From: Siphonodentalium dalli
Lineage: Eukaryota > Mollusca > Scaphopoda > Gadilida > Siphonodentaliidae
Length of the DNA stretch: 64,000 nt
Assembly (NCBI GenBank): GCA_032622095.1
Contig: CP136061.1
Coordinates: 253,097,582-253,161,581 of the forward strand
Direction of reading: 5' to 3'
The translations under genes were made by a program, and so were the position numbers. Shown one piece after another: positions 61,101-64,000 of the stretch; the first letter of the stretch is position 1; the number at the start of each line of letters is the position of its first letter. Under the pieces are notes generated by a model, which saw nothing but the letters and a program-made list of their open reading frames with translations, was not told the DNA's origin and ran no database searches.

Positions 61101-62406
61101 CGCGGGATTTTCATTTTAGATAACCTCCCGACGAACTGAACATTCGTTTACCTCAAATTTGCAAGCCTGGAACTTGACCACTATAAAATGAGTAAACACT
61201 ACTAAAGACTACTCTAGTATAGTGTATGTATTTAATAGTGTTTATTAATTAATTTGATAGTCGTCAATGACTATGACTGTATTCTAAGGATTTCAGAGTC
61301 TCATGTACAATCATGCTGTATCATAAACAATGGCATGAATATTAATGCGCATGACCCGCCATATCAGTACCTGGCAATCGGCCAACCTCAGTTATTTCCG
61401 TACGTAAATATATATTTCTGCCCAGTACGATAATCCGAGAATGGGCTACTTGTAATAATGCATTCCGTTTGACAGGAGGTAACTCTATATAACCAGCATT
61501 TATATTTTATCCCTGAATTTATAATAAAAGATTACATTGCATGGCTTTCTTTTCCATCGGAATGCATTTATGTGAGGGACCATCTTAACATTTTAAATAT
61601 ATAGGTTGATCGTAGGATATTAACAGTATGGGGGAATTAATATGTATTAATATGCAACTAGCATAATTATGACACTAAACACACTTGTTAACATAGATAT
61701 GAATGCAGGTTTAGATCGATTAGAAGAAACTGTTTCTAACACTTAACTATATAACAGTATATGGACCGCAGATGTCTTGACTTTTGATCTGTATATAGTG
61801 ATTATAGTCACGTATATACTACATTTTGCCCCAACATTGTCTAAGAACCACCAATATTATGGGTGTAACACATAATGACATCCGTGAAAGGGTGTCGGAC
61901 TGCCATTGGACTTAATAGCTTAATTAGAATAAACTCAAATTACATCATACATGGCACTGGAGAGACCTCCAGATGGGAAAAAATGGTACAATGTGGCAAT
62001 TGCCCCATCTATTGAGCTCCATTTTAAAATAAACAAATTAGTTGTTTGTCCCCATAAAGGGGAAAGAATGGGTCGATTCGAAAATATTTAAAATATATAA
62101 GAGAATACATTGGCCTAATAATATTTAACTTGACCTTGTAAGTCAGTGCATTCTCTTATATATGTGAGTCTGCCATAGCATATATAAGTGAATGCGCTGG
62201 CATAGTATCTTTAATGCTGCACCAGTGCAGCTCCCATCCCATCATCATTAATGGTTTTAGCTCACAAATAGCACAGCTTGTTTTTTTTTATTTCACAGAA
62301 TCAAACAGGAAAATAGTTTTCATCTCTTCGTTAGAATCCTGATTCGTCATCTGTCAAAGTTAGTCACAGCAGGAAAACACCAAGAATGGAGACAGATGAA
62401 AGGAAG
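25053..62406 (+). CDS. mms22l: MMS22-like protein, N-terminal 16 exons (gene continues past the window)
   Basis: The product partners TONSL; in vertebrates the complex binds newly replicated chromatin and promotes RAD51 loading at stalled or broken replication forks. Sixteen exons with AG/GT borders and matching phases join into 1565 coding nt: 25053-25179, 28369-28474, 36040-36162, 37576-37631, 38822-38897, 43258-43402, 44310-44403, 44919-45049, 45303-45416, 47224-47293, 48557-48678, 49619-49678, 52043-52162, 55254-55306, 57945-58004, 62299-62406. Landmarks matching human MMS22L in order: EIFGYQF (EIFGIQW), IRKQIKMFF (IRQQCVLFL), HIGRLSE (YIGHLSE), CIKELWIMLIH (CIKELWVLLIH), GFSLWVLVHVAGL (GFSWWIITHVASL), PLWDYFFKRL (ILWEYYSKNL), WRQMKGR (WKQVKGR). 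This is slightly under half of a protein of about 1240 residues. Seven exons have tandemly repeated edges. Identification is by remembered similarity; exon structure is predicted, not transcript-supported. Confidence 0.92.
25161..25440 (+). repeat. Donor-spanning tandem repeat at exon 1 (5 donors)
   Basis: Copies of the exon end plus donor (GATCTC.CACCATCC.TCAATAAA-G/T-GTAAGTG) have donors at 25180, 25249, 25308, 25367 and 25426, spaced 69, 59, 59 and 59 bp. The first and last read AAAG/GTAAGT; the middle three read AAAT/GTAAGT. Using a later donor would soon meet a stop in the third unit. Confidence 0.9.
25441..26061. other. mms22l intron 1, dispersed-repeat DNA
   Basis: The segment 25450-25680 (TATTTAGTACCATGGGAACC, GCGATTATGAGGTCCGTCC) resembles 38100-38230 and 50600-50820 and so belongs to a dispersed repeat family of unknown class. 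No gene seen. Confidence 0.5.
26062..26455 (-). repeat. Dispersed repeat family D, copy 1
   Basis: A unit of about 380 bp containing AGTAGTTATTTTTACGAATA and TCGATGGCGAAATCATTTG and ending CAAGTCCATAATATGTCTTT. Other copies: 43895-44252 and 47388-47765 (same orientation) and 49900-50270 (inverted). On the minus strand each reads a peptide close to YFEQDYSPFxFDHxxGVFH. Confidence 0.75.
26465..26859. mobile_element. Element with ACTCTTGAGTGCCTAATAA termini
   Basis: The left end ACTCTTGAGTGCCTAATAAA pairs with TTTATTAGGCACTCAAGAGT at the right. Subterminal repeats TGTACxxTTATT and CCCTGTACTATTATTC recur. Related sequence, possibly another copy, lies at 40010-40360 (GAGTGCCTAATAGTACTACA; CAGGTCAGAATAACAGTA repeated) and a remnant near 63650. 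Confidence 0.65.
26933..27310. mobile_element. Two family C foldback copies in tandem
   Basis: Core hairpins at 26933-27035 and 27165-27310, each preceded by GGCCTGAGAATATGGTGCCG and separated by GGAGACCTAGACTCAAATTT-like sequence, so the pair is a tandem duplication of a composite unit. A third, diverged composite with CATGAGAATATGGTACCGGA lies at 36185. Confidence 0.7.
28369..28474 (+). CDS. mms22l: mms22l exon 2
   Basis: Starts phase 1, ends phase 2. Encodes DDDIPLPICFNCDISQH... and GVIRSGYLDR; PICFNCD aligns with the PYFSCAVD region of vertebrate MMS22L. Acceptor TTTAACAG, donor GACAG/GTAATA. The donor region is repeated four times. Confidence 0.8.
28420..28664 (+). repeat. Donor-spanning tandem repeat at exon 2 (4 copies)
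   Basis: Units like TCACTxAACTCAAAAGGGG...GGATATCTCGACAG/GTAAT have donor equivalents at 28475, 28539, 28609 (degraded, CACAA/GTAATT) and 28660. Spacing is 64, 70 and 51 bp, so the array is older and less regular than those at exons 8 and 15. Confidence 0.85.
28665..34493. mobile_element. 5.8-kb foldback element in mms22l intron 2
   Basis: The left end AGTAGAGGCTCTTATGT pairs with ACATAAGAGCCTCTACT at the right. The arms pair onward: GTGCACTTTGTGAAGAAATA, CAAATGTTAGACACC, GTCGCGACTGGGTGGATTTA and TGACGTCATCAAGATGGC on the left have inverse partners at 34310-34470. Arms are long (well over 1 kb) and imperfect, with repeated CAAGATGGCCGCCAAAATGG motifs. The centre (about 30300-33000) is unrelated to the arms and I see no transposase. 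Confidence 0.75.
30300..32990. other. Central part of the 5.8-kb foldback element
   Basis: The frame 31148-31456 (102 codons) and overlapping frames have no recognisable domain. No RNA gene or strong repeat noted. Confidence 0.4.
34494..35329. other. mms22l intron 2 remainder
   Basis: A 158-codon open frame on the minus strand (34492-34968) is hydrophobic and low in complexity, without a recognisable domain; I do not call it a gene. Confidence 0.4.
35330..35583. mobile_element. Family A-prime TTAA MITE (254 bp)
   Basis: TTAACCTTTTCATGACTGGAGC at the left and CGTCATCGAATGGTTAA at the right. It carries two decayed copies of the 69-bp palindrome whose centres are TCTCCC/GGGAGA instead of GTCGACC. 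Relatives: 48254, 51721, 62092. Confidence 0.75.
35741..35996. repeat. 31-bp tandem repeat just upstream of exon 3
   Basis: About eight copies of TCTCCCAAGTCACCCTCTAG + GCTGGTCCCTG, ending about 43 bp before the exon 3 acceptor. The unit is pyrimidine-rich and contains CTCTAG/G, so it holds cryptic acceptor-like sites, but it is not derived from the exon. Confidence 0.9.
36040..36162 (+). CDS. mms22l: mms22l exon 3
   Basis: Phase 2 in, phase 2 out. Encodes LLHQSRYSAPLPEADCEIFG... and QELDRLFLLAR. EIFGYQF aligns with EIFGIQW and LFLLAR with LFHLFR of human MMS22L. Donor CG/GTGAGT. Confidence 0.9.
36185..36312. mobile_element. Family C foldback copy
   Basis: TTTGCAGAATGAGGTCCC...GTAAATTTAGTGTCGCTACC pairs with TAGCATCACAAATTTCATCG...GGGGACCTCATTCTGC. 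Its right edge merges into the 62-bp tandem array. Confidence 0.65.
36286..36540. repeat. 62-bp tandem repeat, 4 copies
   Basis: Unit TCTGGGGACCTCATTCTGCA...TATGGGAGACCTAGACACAGATTTCATCC (split here), derived from the right edge of the family C element. In mms22l intron 3. Confidence 0.9.
37231..37446. mobile_element. Family E palindromic MITE, TA-flanked (copy 1)
   Basis: Its arms pair across about 215 bp: ATAATCGACTCCTTAACCAC and GGAAATATGGCTTGTTGCCA on the left, inverse on the right, around a CTCGGGGAG centre. TA borders and an ACAGTAATGCCC-type end suggest a Tc1/mariner-class MITE. Copies at 48722-48937 and 57143-57311. Confidence 0.8.
37576..37631 (+). CDS. mms22l: mms22l exon 4
   Basis: Phase 2 in, phase 1 out; encodes QRIDKLDMAPSQTYILND, aligned with QQLYNLETLLQSSCDFG. 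Acceptor TTCCAG, donor GACA/GTACGT. A 56-nt exon, supported mainly by phase and position. Confidence 0.8.
38315..38721. mobile_element. TTAA element with GAGTGCCAGG termini, carrying one family A palindrome
   Basis: TTAACCCTTTGAGTGCCAGG pairs with CCTGGCACTGAAATGGTTAA. GGTCCGATTTT pairs with AGGGCCGATGAGATCGG. Inside lies a single 69-bp palindrome (about 38366-38434) and the usual AT-rich spacer. It ends 100 bp upstream of exon 5. Confidence 0.8.
38822..38897 (+). CDS. mms22l: mms22l exon 5
   Basis: Phase 1 in, phase 2 out. Encodes SVCGNHLEIRKQIKMFFEFI + KRLSHR, matching the IRQQCVLFLHYVKVFIFRYL region. The last 11 bases, TTATCTCACAG, are the first unit of the 20-bp minisatellite, so the donor CAG/GTGGGT shown is only the first of dozens. 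Confidence 0.85.
38887..40002 (+). repeat. 20-bp minisatellite spanning the exon 5 donor, about 55 copies
   Basis: Unit TTATCTCACAGGTGGGTGGT, with C/T and A/G variants (TTATCTTACAG, CAGATGGG). Every unit holds an acceptor-like TTTATCTCACAG and most a donor-like CAG/GTGGGT. One 19-bp unit occurs near 39236 and degraded units lie after 39900. The very long open frames across it in all three forward frames arise because the unit lacks stops; they are not genes. Confidence 0.95.
40003..41915. other. mms22l intron 5, left part
   Basis: 40010-40360 is a degraded relative of the element at 26465. 41640-41715 holds three short tandem units (CATGGCAGACTTTGGGTGGG). The 85-codon frame at 40972-41229 has no recognisable domain. 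Confidence 0.4.
41916..42348. mobile_element. TTAA-flanked double-hairpin MITE (family A, copy 3)
   Basis: Ends TTAACCCTTTACCCAACAGA and GTTGGGTAAAGGGTTAA; two 69-bp palindromes. The spacer is longer than in other copies (a partly repeated AAAATTGTTAAA stretch). Confidence 0.85.
42843..43232. mobile_element. TTAA-flanked double-hairpin MITE (family A, copy 4)
   Basis: Full-length copy that ends 25 bp upstream of the mms22l exon 6 acceptor, so its 3' terminus lies in the expected branch-point region. It sits next to an older TTAA remnant at about 42540-42846. Confidence 0.85.
43258..43402 (+). CDS. mms22l: mms22l exon 6
   Basis: Phase 2 in, phase 0 out. Encodes LLTDIPASPTDSVKSLVKSL... and NHIGRLSESF; HIGRLSE aligns with YIGHLSE in human MMS22L. 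Acceptor CTTGTTACAG, donor AAG/GTAAAT. Confidence 0.9.
43895..44252 (-). repeat. Dispersed repeat family D, copy 2
   Basis: Shares AGTAATCTTGCTCAAAGTAG, ACGAATATTAATC and TCGATGGCGAAATCATTTG with the copy at 26062. It ends about 57 bp before exon 7. Confidence 0.75.
44310..44403 (+). CDS. mms22l: mms22l exon 7
   Basis: Phase 0 in, phase 1 out. Encodes AKNTDYHRFHLGLDINLSIM then DIMYYIYNKCT, aligned with WHLLHLHLDIHWLVLEILYM. Acceptor TTCCACAG, donor ACAG/GTTAGT. Confidence 0.9.
44647..44960 (+). repeat. Acceptor-spanning 68-bp tandem repeat at exon 8
   Basis: Exon 8 begins ATTTCCATCCTGGAATGTTT; that sequence with its acceptor GTCTGTCTTTCAG recurs upstream. Acceptors fall before 44715, 44783, 44851 and 44919, exactly 68 bp apart, plus a partial unit from 44653. 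Only the last copy leads into the full exon. Copies differ by single bases (GCTGTT/GCCGTT, ATGACA/ATGAAG). Confidence 0.95.
44919..45049 (+). CDS. mms22l: mms22l exon 8
   Basis: Phase 1 in, phase 0 out. Encodes DFHPGMFIAVDSRDDELQDR then VIVILLWDLVAMASIIYNK-like sequence; ELQDRRLVEQIIVILLWDLV aligns with the LFEEHCETLLCDLISLSLNR region. Donor AAA/GTAAGT. Confidence 0.88.
45303..45416 (+). CDS. mms22l: mms22l exon 9
   Basis: Phase 0 in and out. Encodes MNTDECLTRTPFFCVCIKEL then WIMLIHVTQSNYQKSRGP; CIKELWIMLIH is the strongest local match to human MMS22L (CIKELWVLLIH). Donor TCCG/GTAAGA, duplicated 54 bp downstream. Confidence 0.95.
45390..45480 (+). repeat. Donor-spanning duplication at exon 9 (2 copies)
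   Basis: GTCACCCAAAGCAA...GCGAGGTCCGGTAAGAGT occurs twice with donors at 45417 and 45471. The second copy is imperfect, and using its donor would run into an in-frame TGA after about eleven codons. Confidence 0.85.
45690..45874 (-). pseudogene. MADF/Myb-like DNA-binding fragment
   Basis: The minus-strand frame includes DKERLVDLWAKNECLYNNRN then KRAAAVERYITAIARDI. The pattern L-V-x-L-W...CLY-N...R...A-x-x-x-I-A is that of MADF domains, common in Harbinger-type transposons and arthropod/lophotrochozoan regulators. It ends in low-complexity ATTATTAATA and no partner transposase is seen. It lies antisense in mms22l intron 9. Could be chance. Confidence 0.35.
47040..47175. repeat. 136-bp palindrome
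   Basis: ACCCATAGTAGCCGAGAGTA and its complement bound the element, with inner pairing GTGGTTTTAACCAC-rich arms. It ends 48 bp before the exon 10 acceptor. Confidence 0.85.
47224..47293 (+). CDS. mms22l: mms22l exon 10
   Basis: Phase 0 in, phase 1 out. Encodes TFWDVFRTILNTEESQVDSS + NKC, aligned with SFWNWLNKLLKTLLEKSSDR. Acceptor TTGTTACAG, donor TGCG/GTCAGT. Confidence 0.88.
47388..47765 (-). repeat. Dispersed repeat family D, copy 3
   Basis: Same landmarks as 26062: CAAAGTAGTAATTTTTACAA, CTCGATGGCGAAATCATTTT and a CAGGTCCATAATATGTCTTT end. Confidence 0.75.
48254..48517. mobile_element. Family A-prime TTAA MITE
   Basis: TTAACCCTTTCGTGATGGGA at the left and ATCATGGAACAGTTAA at the right; two diverged palindromes. 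It ends 39 bp upstream of exon 11. Confidence 0.75.
48557..48678 (+). CDS. mms22l: mms22l exon 11
   Basis: Phase 1 in, phase 0 out. Encodes DSNIVYLPPKLEVKNRDGFS then LWVLVHVAGLMEYDVKGNI; GFSLWVLVHVAGL aligns with GFSWWIITHVASL. Donor GAG/GTCTGT. Confidence 0.93.
48722..48937. mobile_element. Family E palindromic MITE (copy 2)
   Basis: Begins ACAGTAATGCCCTAAATAAT and ends in the inverse, GGGCATTACTGTA. This is the best-preserved copy; its arms are nearly identical over about 100 bp around CACTGAGAG. It starts 43 bp after the exon 11 donor. Confidence 0.88.
49413..49556. repeat. 32-bp tandem repeat upstream of exon 12
   Basis: About five copies of GATCGAGATAATAGGTGAAC + ATGAATGTCTAT, ending about 62 bp before the exon 12 acceptor. 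Contains TAG/GTGA motifs but is not exon-derived. Confidence 0.9.
49619..49678 (+). CDS. mms22l: mms22l exon 12
   Basis: Phase 0 in and out; encodes SDVADNYPDLQKILKRILLN, aligned with the MRKVESNWNFVEELLKKSIS region. Acceptor AATCCAG, donor AAT/GTGAGT. Confidence 0.82.
49900..50270 (+). repeat. Dispersed repeat family D, copy 4 (inverted)
   Basis: Starts near AGACATATTATGGACTTGTT and contains AATAACTACTTTGAGCAAGA; opposite orientation to the other three copies. Confidence 0.75.
50320..50567. mobile_element. Family C foldback element, complete
   Basis: AAGCCTTGTAATAGTGTCTG at the left pairs with CAGACACTATTTCAAGGCTT at the right. It contains two complete core hairpins with GCTACCCCGCATAGC-type centres. 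The most intact member of the family here. Confidence 0.85.
51311..51617. mobile_element. 307-bp palindromic MITE, TTTAAAGGGGGACTATACAC type
   Basis: TTTAAAGGGGGACTATACAC pairs with GTATACAGTCCCCCTTTAAA, and GAGCCATGGATTAGTGCAAA with its inverse; the arms join around ACAAGGGAATTATAATTACC. Short frames inside reflect the symmetry. Confidence 0.85.
51721..52015. mobile_element. Family A-prime TTAA MITE with three palindrome modules
   Basis: Contains three diverged CTCTTATATA...TATATAAGAG palindromes instead of two, with TTAAAACCCTGTGCCAGTGC at the left and CTTTGAAAGGGTTAA at the right. It ends 27 bp upstream of exon 13. Confidence 0.7.
52043..52162 (+). CDS. mms22l: mms22l exon 13
   Basis: Phase 0 in and out. 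Encodes SEMTEHELRCHLRCVLYLSH then KWPASTEVLIPLWDYFFKRL; the H-L-x-C-x-L pattern and LWDYFFKRL align with HLHCCLTL and LWEYYSKNL. Donor CTG/GTCAGT. Confidence 0.93.
52382..52524. repeat. Palindrome in intron 13
   Basis: ATCTCAAACTCGTTCTATTT and TCAACCTCGTCCACTAAATT pair with the segment ending CTCGTTTGAGAT; the centre is GCCTCGGTAAACCTCGGC. Confidence 0.8.
53022..53420. repeat. Tandem duplication of about 200 bp
   Basis: TAGTGCTCAGATCTCAATGA followed by AATTTGGTATG recurs about 200 bp apart, with an inner exact repeat of TCATCTTTGTTTATCTGGAA. Similar 'GTCCGTC...AATTTGGTATGAATGT' sequence at 49790-49850 and 63800-63890 marks a dispersed family. Confidence 0.7.
53521..54421. other. mms22l intron 13, no recognised feature
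   Basis: A TTAA-type remnant (CCCTTTAGTACTAAATGGAT) lies near 54207-54260, related to 6855 and 42535. Otherwise unremarkable AT-rich intron. Confidence 0.4.
54422..54897. mobile_element. Family C foldback element, long form
   Basis: CAAACCTGCAAATAGTGTGT at the left and GACACACTAATTGCAGGCTTG at the right (20-base core GACACACTAATTGCAGGCTT). It contains two core hairpins and an inner palindrome (GGTGACTAATGG around 54615-54660). Confidence 0.8.
55254..55306 (+). CDS. mms22l: mms22l exon 14
   Basis: Phase 0 in, phase 2 out. Encodes NNNFQATASTLQGFTSE; following exon 13 ...KRL it mirrors NLNSSFSISWLPFKGLANT. The donor is ambiguous: TG/GTGTGT (55306) or GA/GTGGTG (55303), both phase 2. Found by phase and position, so weaker than its neighbours. 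Confidence 0.72.
55295..55390 (+). repeat. Donor-spanning 33-bp tandem repeat at exon 14 (3 copies)
   Basis: CACATCAGAGTGGTGTGTAT + ACTTTAGTTATAT begins at 55295, 55328 and 55361. Thirty-three is divisible by three and the exon frame stays open through all copies, so later donors would add 11 or 22 residues (WCVYFSYITSE per unit). Confidence 0.93.
55843..56684. mobile_element. 842-bp TTAA element with repeated ACTCGTAGTCGGCAC motif
   Basis: TTAACACATTGAGTGCCGG pairs with CCGGCACTCAACGTGTTAA. AACTCGTAGTCGGCAC or its complement, with variants, occurs at about 56012, 56055, 56235, 56605 and 56650, on both strands. Its ends resemble those of 38315-38721. Confidence 0.75.
57143..57311. mobile_element. 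Family E palindromic MITE (copy 3, internally deleted)
   Basis: Same arms as 48722-48937, but part of the left arm between ATTATGGGTAA and the centre is deleted. It abuts the family A MITE at 57316. Confidence 0.8.
57316..57703. mobile_element. TTAA-flanked double-hairpin MITE (family A, copy 5)
   Basis: Long CCGGCC arm on the left, like copy 2. Ends TTAACCCTTTACCCAACA and TTGGGTAAAGGGTTAA; two 69-bp palindromes. Confidence 0.85.
57945..58004 (+). CDS. mms22l: mms22l exon 15
   Basis: Phase 2 in and out. Encodes KTPLGLLQQCKKWQSDNQEG, aligned with KSPLSMLEMVKTCCCDKQDQ. Acceptor ATTTCAG, donor AAGG/GTGAGT, repeated four times. Confidence 0.88.
57986..58115 (+). repeat. Donor-spanning 33-bp tandem repeat at exon 15 (4 copies)
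   Basis: TCAGATAATCAGGAAGGGTG + AGTTATATACTTG: donors at 58005, 58038, 58071 and 58104, exactly 33 bp apart. In the exon frame GAAGGGTGA stops at once, so later donors would truncate the protein. Confidence 0.95.
58495..58576. mobile_element. Family A-prime remnant
   Basis: GGGAGACTCACATATATAAG + AGAATGACACTGGAACAGGA, then CTTTAATTCTGCACTATCGC, matches one end of the 48254/35330 elements; the other half is missing. Confidence 0.55.
58947..59346. mobile_element. TTAA-flanked double-hairpin MITE (family A, copy 6)
   Basis: Complete, with TTAACCCTTTACCCAACAGA and GTTGGGTAAAGGGTTAA ends. A hAT-like element begins three bases after its right end. Confidence 0.85.
59349..59943. mobile_element. 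Short non-autonomous hAT-like element
   Basis: Ends CAGGGTCCGCGC and GGCGCGAACTCTG. Flanking octamers GGTTAATG and GTTTAATG differ at one base. Subterminal TTTGCCAAATGAAAATATTT motifs occur at both ends, analogous to the TTTGGCTAA repeats of 20003-21347. No transposase. Confidence 0.75.
60147..60282. repeat. 18-bp tandem repeat, about 7 copies
   Basis: AAGGACTACTGAGATAAC/T with ACTACT/ACCACT variants. Stop-free in two frames, giving spurious repetitive peptides. Confidence 0.92.
60557..60640. mobile_element. TTAA MITE fragment
   Basis: TTAACCCTTTCATTCTTGGA, then CCCTGTGCCATTGTAATCTC and TTATATATCGA: the left end of a family A-prime-like element, truncated within the first palindrome. Confidence 0.6.
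60641..62091. other. mms22l intron 15, no recognised gene
   Basis: At 61370-61450, CAATCGGCCAACCTCAGTTA and CGATAATCCGAGAA resemble 8897-8950 near the family C element, so a dispersed repeat fragment. Nothing else identified. Confidence 0.4.
62092..62251. mobile_element. Family A-prime TTAA MITE, left-truncated
   Basis: Right half matches 48254-48517 in inverse: CTTTAATGCTGCACCAGTGC, AGCTCCCATC and a terminal ATTAA. It ends 47 bp before exon 16. Confidence 0.65.
62299..62406 (+). CDS. mms22l: mms22l exon 16 (last in window)
   Basis: Phase 2 in and out. Encodes IKQENSFHLFVRILIRHLSK then LVTAGKHQEWRQMKGR, aligned with YTIFLCILAKVVKK...HPWKQVKGR. Acceptor TTTCACAG, donor GGAAG/GTATGT. The next exon (vertebrate IYSKFHQKRM region) was not found before 64000. 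Confidence 0.93.
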
Positions 62407-62699
62407 GTATGTATACTGAGTTACATACTAACTGGAGTACTGTATTCACCCGTCAGTAGTCTAAGGGGGCCGGTGATTTTTTTGGACCTAAAAACTTGCG
62501 AATGGGCCTCCCTTCGAGCACCACATCTAAAATCTAAATTTGCAACACAGTGCTAAACTAACCTCATATTTTATATGAATTATAATGAATATTATTTTAT
62601 TTAATAAAAAATAAATTTGTTTCTGTTTTTTTTTATAAATAGATAAAAATATTATTAATATAAATATTTAAAATAAGACATAAAGATCATCTTATATTT

Positions 62700-62846
62700 A
62701 GGAGATAAACGTACCCTGTTGAGTTGTACGTTCTGGGATTCGAGCATGAAATCAGTTTGCAAACGAGCCGGCTTGCCGGCGAGTTCACCAACTGTTTTCA
62801 TGCTCGAATCCCAGAATGTACAACGAAACAGGGTACATTTATCTCC
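62700..62846. repeat. 147-bp palindrome in intron 16
   Basis: GGAGATAAACGTACCCTGTT pairs with AACAGGGTACATTTATCTCC, and TTCTGGGATTCGAGCATGAA with its inverse. The loop contains GAGCCGGCTTGCCGGCGAG. Confidence 0.9.
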
Positions 62847-62849
62847 ATT

Positions 62850-64000
62850 GTAATTCAATCTAGCAAGGAAGTCAATTAGTCATTTTCATGACACGAATTG
62901 ATACTTTCATTTTGCTGTTGTCACCATGCACAAATCGTTGGGTTTGTTCATTGCGTTACTCGGAACACTGCTCCATAACAATTTCCTGTTGGGTGGGTTG
63001 GCTCGTTTCGCTACTCCGTTGTGCGCCGATGAAATTTTACCGTGCTACATTCAGATTTGATGCACACTGAAACGGCCGATGAATGGCATCTATAGACAAC
63101 AACGCGCGGGTGTGCTCGTTTTGCTACTCCGTTCTGCGCCGCTGAAATTTTACCGTGCTACATTCAGATTTGATGCACGCTGAAGCGGCCAATGTCGGTG
63201 AATCGAAAACTAAAGCTAGCCGCTCTCAGCCAATCAGAATGCTTGTTTTTAGTGACAAATACTTAATTGAATTACAAATTGCAATACAGCAATACTGGGA
63301 CAGGTAGTATAAATGAGTTTTCCAGAGAAATTAGCTGAAGTAATGCTATTTAATTAGACTCTTATTATGACAGCTCTTGTAAAAACACCACTATCAGCTG
63401 CAGTTAAAAACAGTGACCAGCCTAGTGGGAAACTTGGGAGGCATCTTCTCCCTGAGATAGAAGTGACTTCTCCCTCATATACCAGTATGCTTATGTCCCG
63501 ACAGCATGTTTAAAGTATATTTACTGATTATCATGGTGTAATTACTCACTACAATGGTTTTATTACTCACTATAATGGTGTTATTGCTCACTATAATGGT
63601 TTTATAAATGGGCTCTTGTGTTGCATAATAATTATTGGATCATACTCTCAGGTGCCTAATAATAGCATCAGCACGTTTATTAATTTTAGAGAAAATTCCC
63701 AAAGATCACTATTATTTGGCATTGAAACAGAGTGAAATTGCTATCACTATTATTAGCTCAACTTTACTTTGTAAAGTTTGAGCTATTGCCATGGCTTTGT
63801 CGTCCGTCGTCCGTGTGTGCGTGTGTACGTGATGCGTCAACAATACAGGCTACAGGTCGTATCGTGGGTCGGATCATTATGAAATTTGTCATAGCTGTTG
63901 ACATTAACATTTAGACTGGAATGATTAATTTTGGGGTTATTTGGAAAAAAAACATGGCCGCCAGTGGCCATTTTGGATTTCAAAATTCAATCCATTAGCA
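62850..64000. other. mms22l intron 16 (to window end)
   Basis: A direct repeat of about 110 bp: GCTCGTTTCGCTACTCCGTT...GAAATTTTACCGTGCTACAT at 63000 and again at 63116. Three short ATTACTCACTATAATGGTxTT units lie at 63540-63605. No exon recognised. Confidence 0.5.

Noticed and set aside
63660-63720. Candidate mms22l exon 17 after TTTTAG at about 63690
   Set aside because: The translated sequence does not resemble the expected vertebrate region and no good donor follows in phase.

Overview
This is an animal (metazoan) nuclear DNA window: visibly AT-rich, intron-containing and full of mobile-element debris. Gene content and the style of the Cys-loop receptor fit a lophotrochozoan, most likely a mollusc, but the phylum is an inference. 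There is no prokaryotic signal: no operons, no CRISPR, no plausible ribosome-binding sites.

Layout. Positions 1-2003: a decayed LINE ORF1-like pseudogene on the minus strand, broken by three hairpin-rich MITEs. 3252-4596 (+): a nicotinic-type Cys-loop receptor gene whose signal peptide lies in a different frame from the main 409-aa frame. 5757-11409: palindromic elements and a LINE reverse-transcriptase fragment. 11963-12229 (-): an intact one-exon molybdopterin synthase small subunit (MOCS2A/MoaD type), with a 42-base G-rich tract about 260 bp upstream of its start. 12676-24697: a TE graveyard, including a 5.1-kb hAT shell with an exact 8-bp target duplication and a three-level nest (foldback, then MULE with 9-bp duplication, then hAT with 8-bp duplication).

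24917-62406 and beyond (+): the N-terminal part of mms22l, a DNA replication-repair gene whose product partners TONSL. I could place 16 exons (1565 coding nt, about 521 codons) with compatible phases and collinear similarity to vertebrate MMS22L. The gene runs off the right edge. Its introns hold a 5.8-kb foldback element and many TTAA-flanked MITEs.

The most unusual observation is that seven of the 16 mms22l exons, plus the start codon of exon 1, carry tandem duplications whose units span the exon edge, so the splice donor (exons 1, 2, 5, 9, 14, 15), splice acceptor (exon 8) or ATG is repeated 2 to about 55 times. The extreme case is a 1.1-kb, 20-bp minisatellite in which every unit contains both an acceptor-like and a donor-like AG/GT. 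A second theme is a 69-bp palindrome that occurs as an inverted pair inside several MITE families with different ends; MITE ends often lie 25-100 bp upstream of mms22l acceptors.
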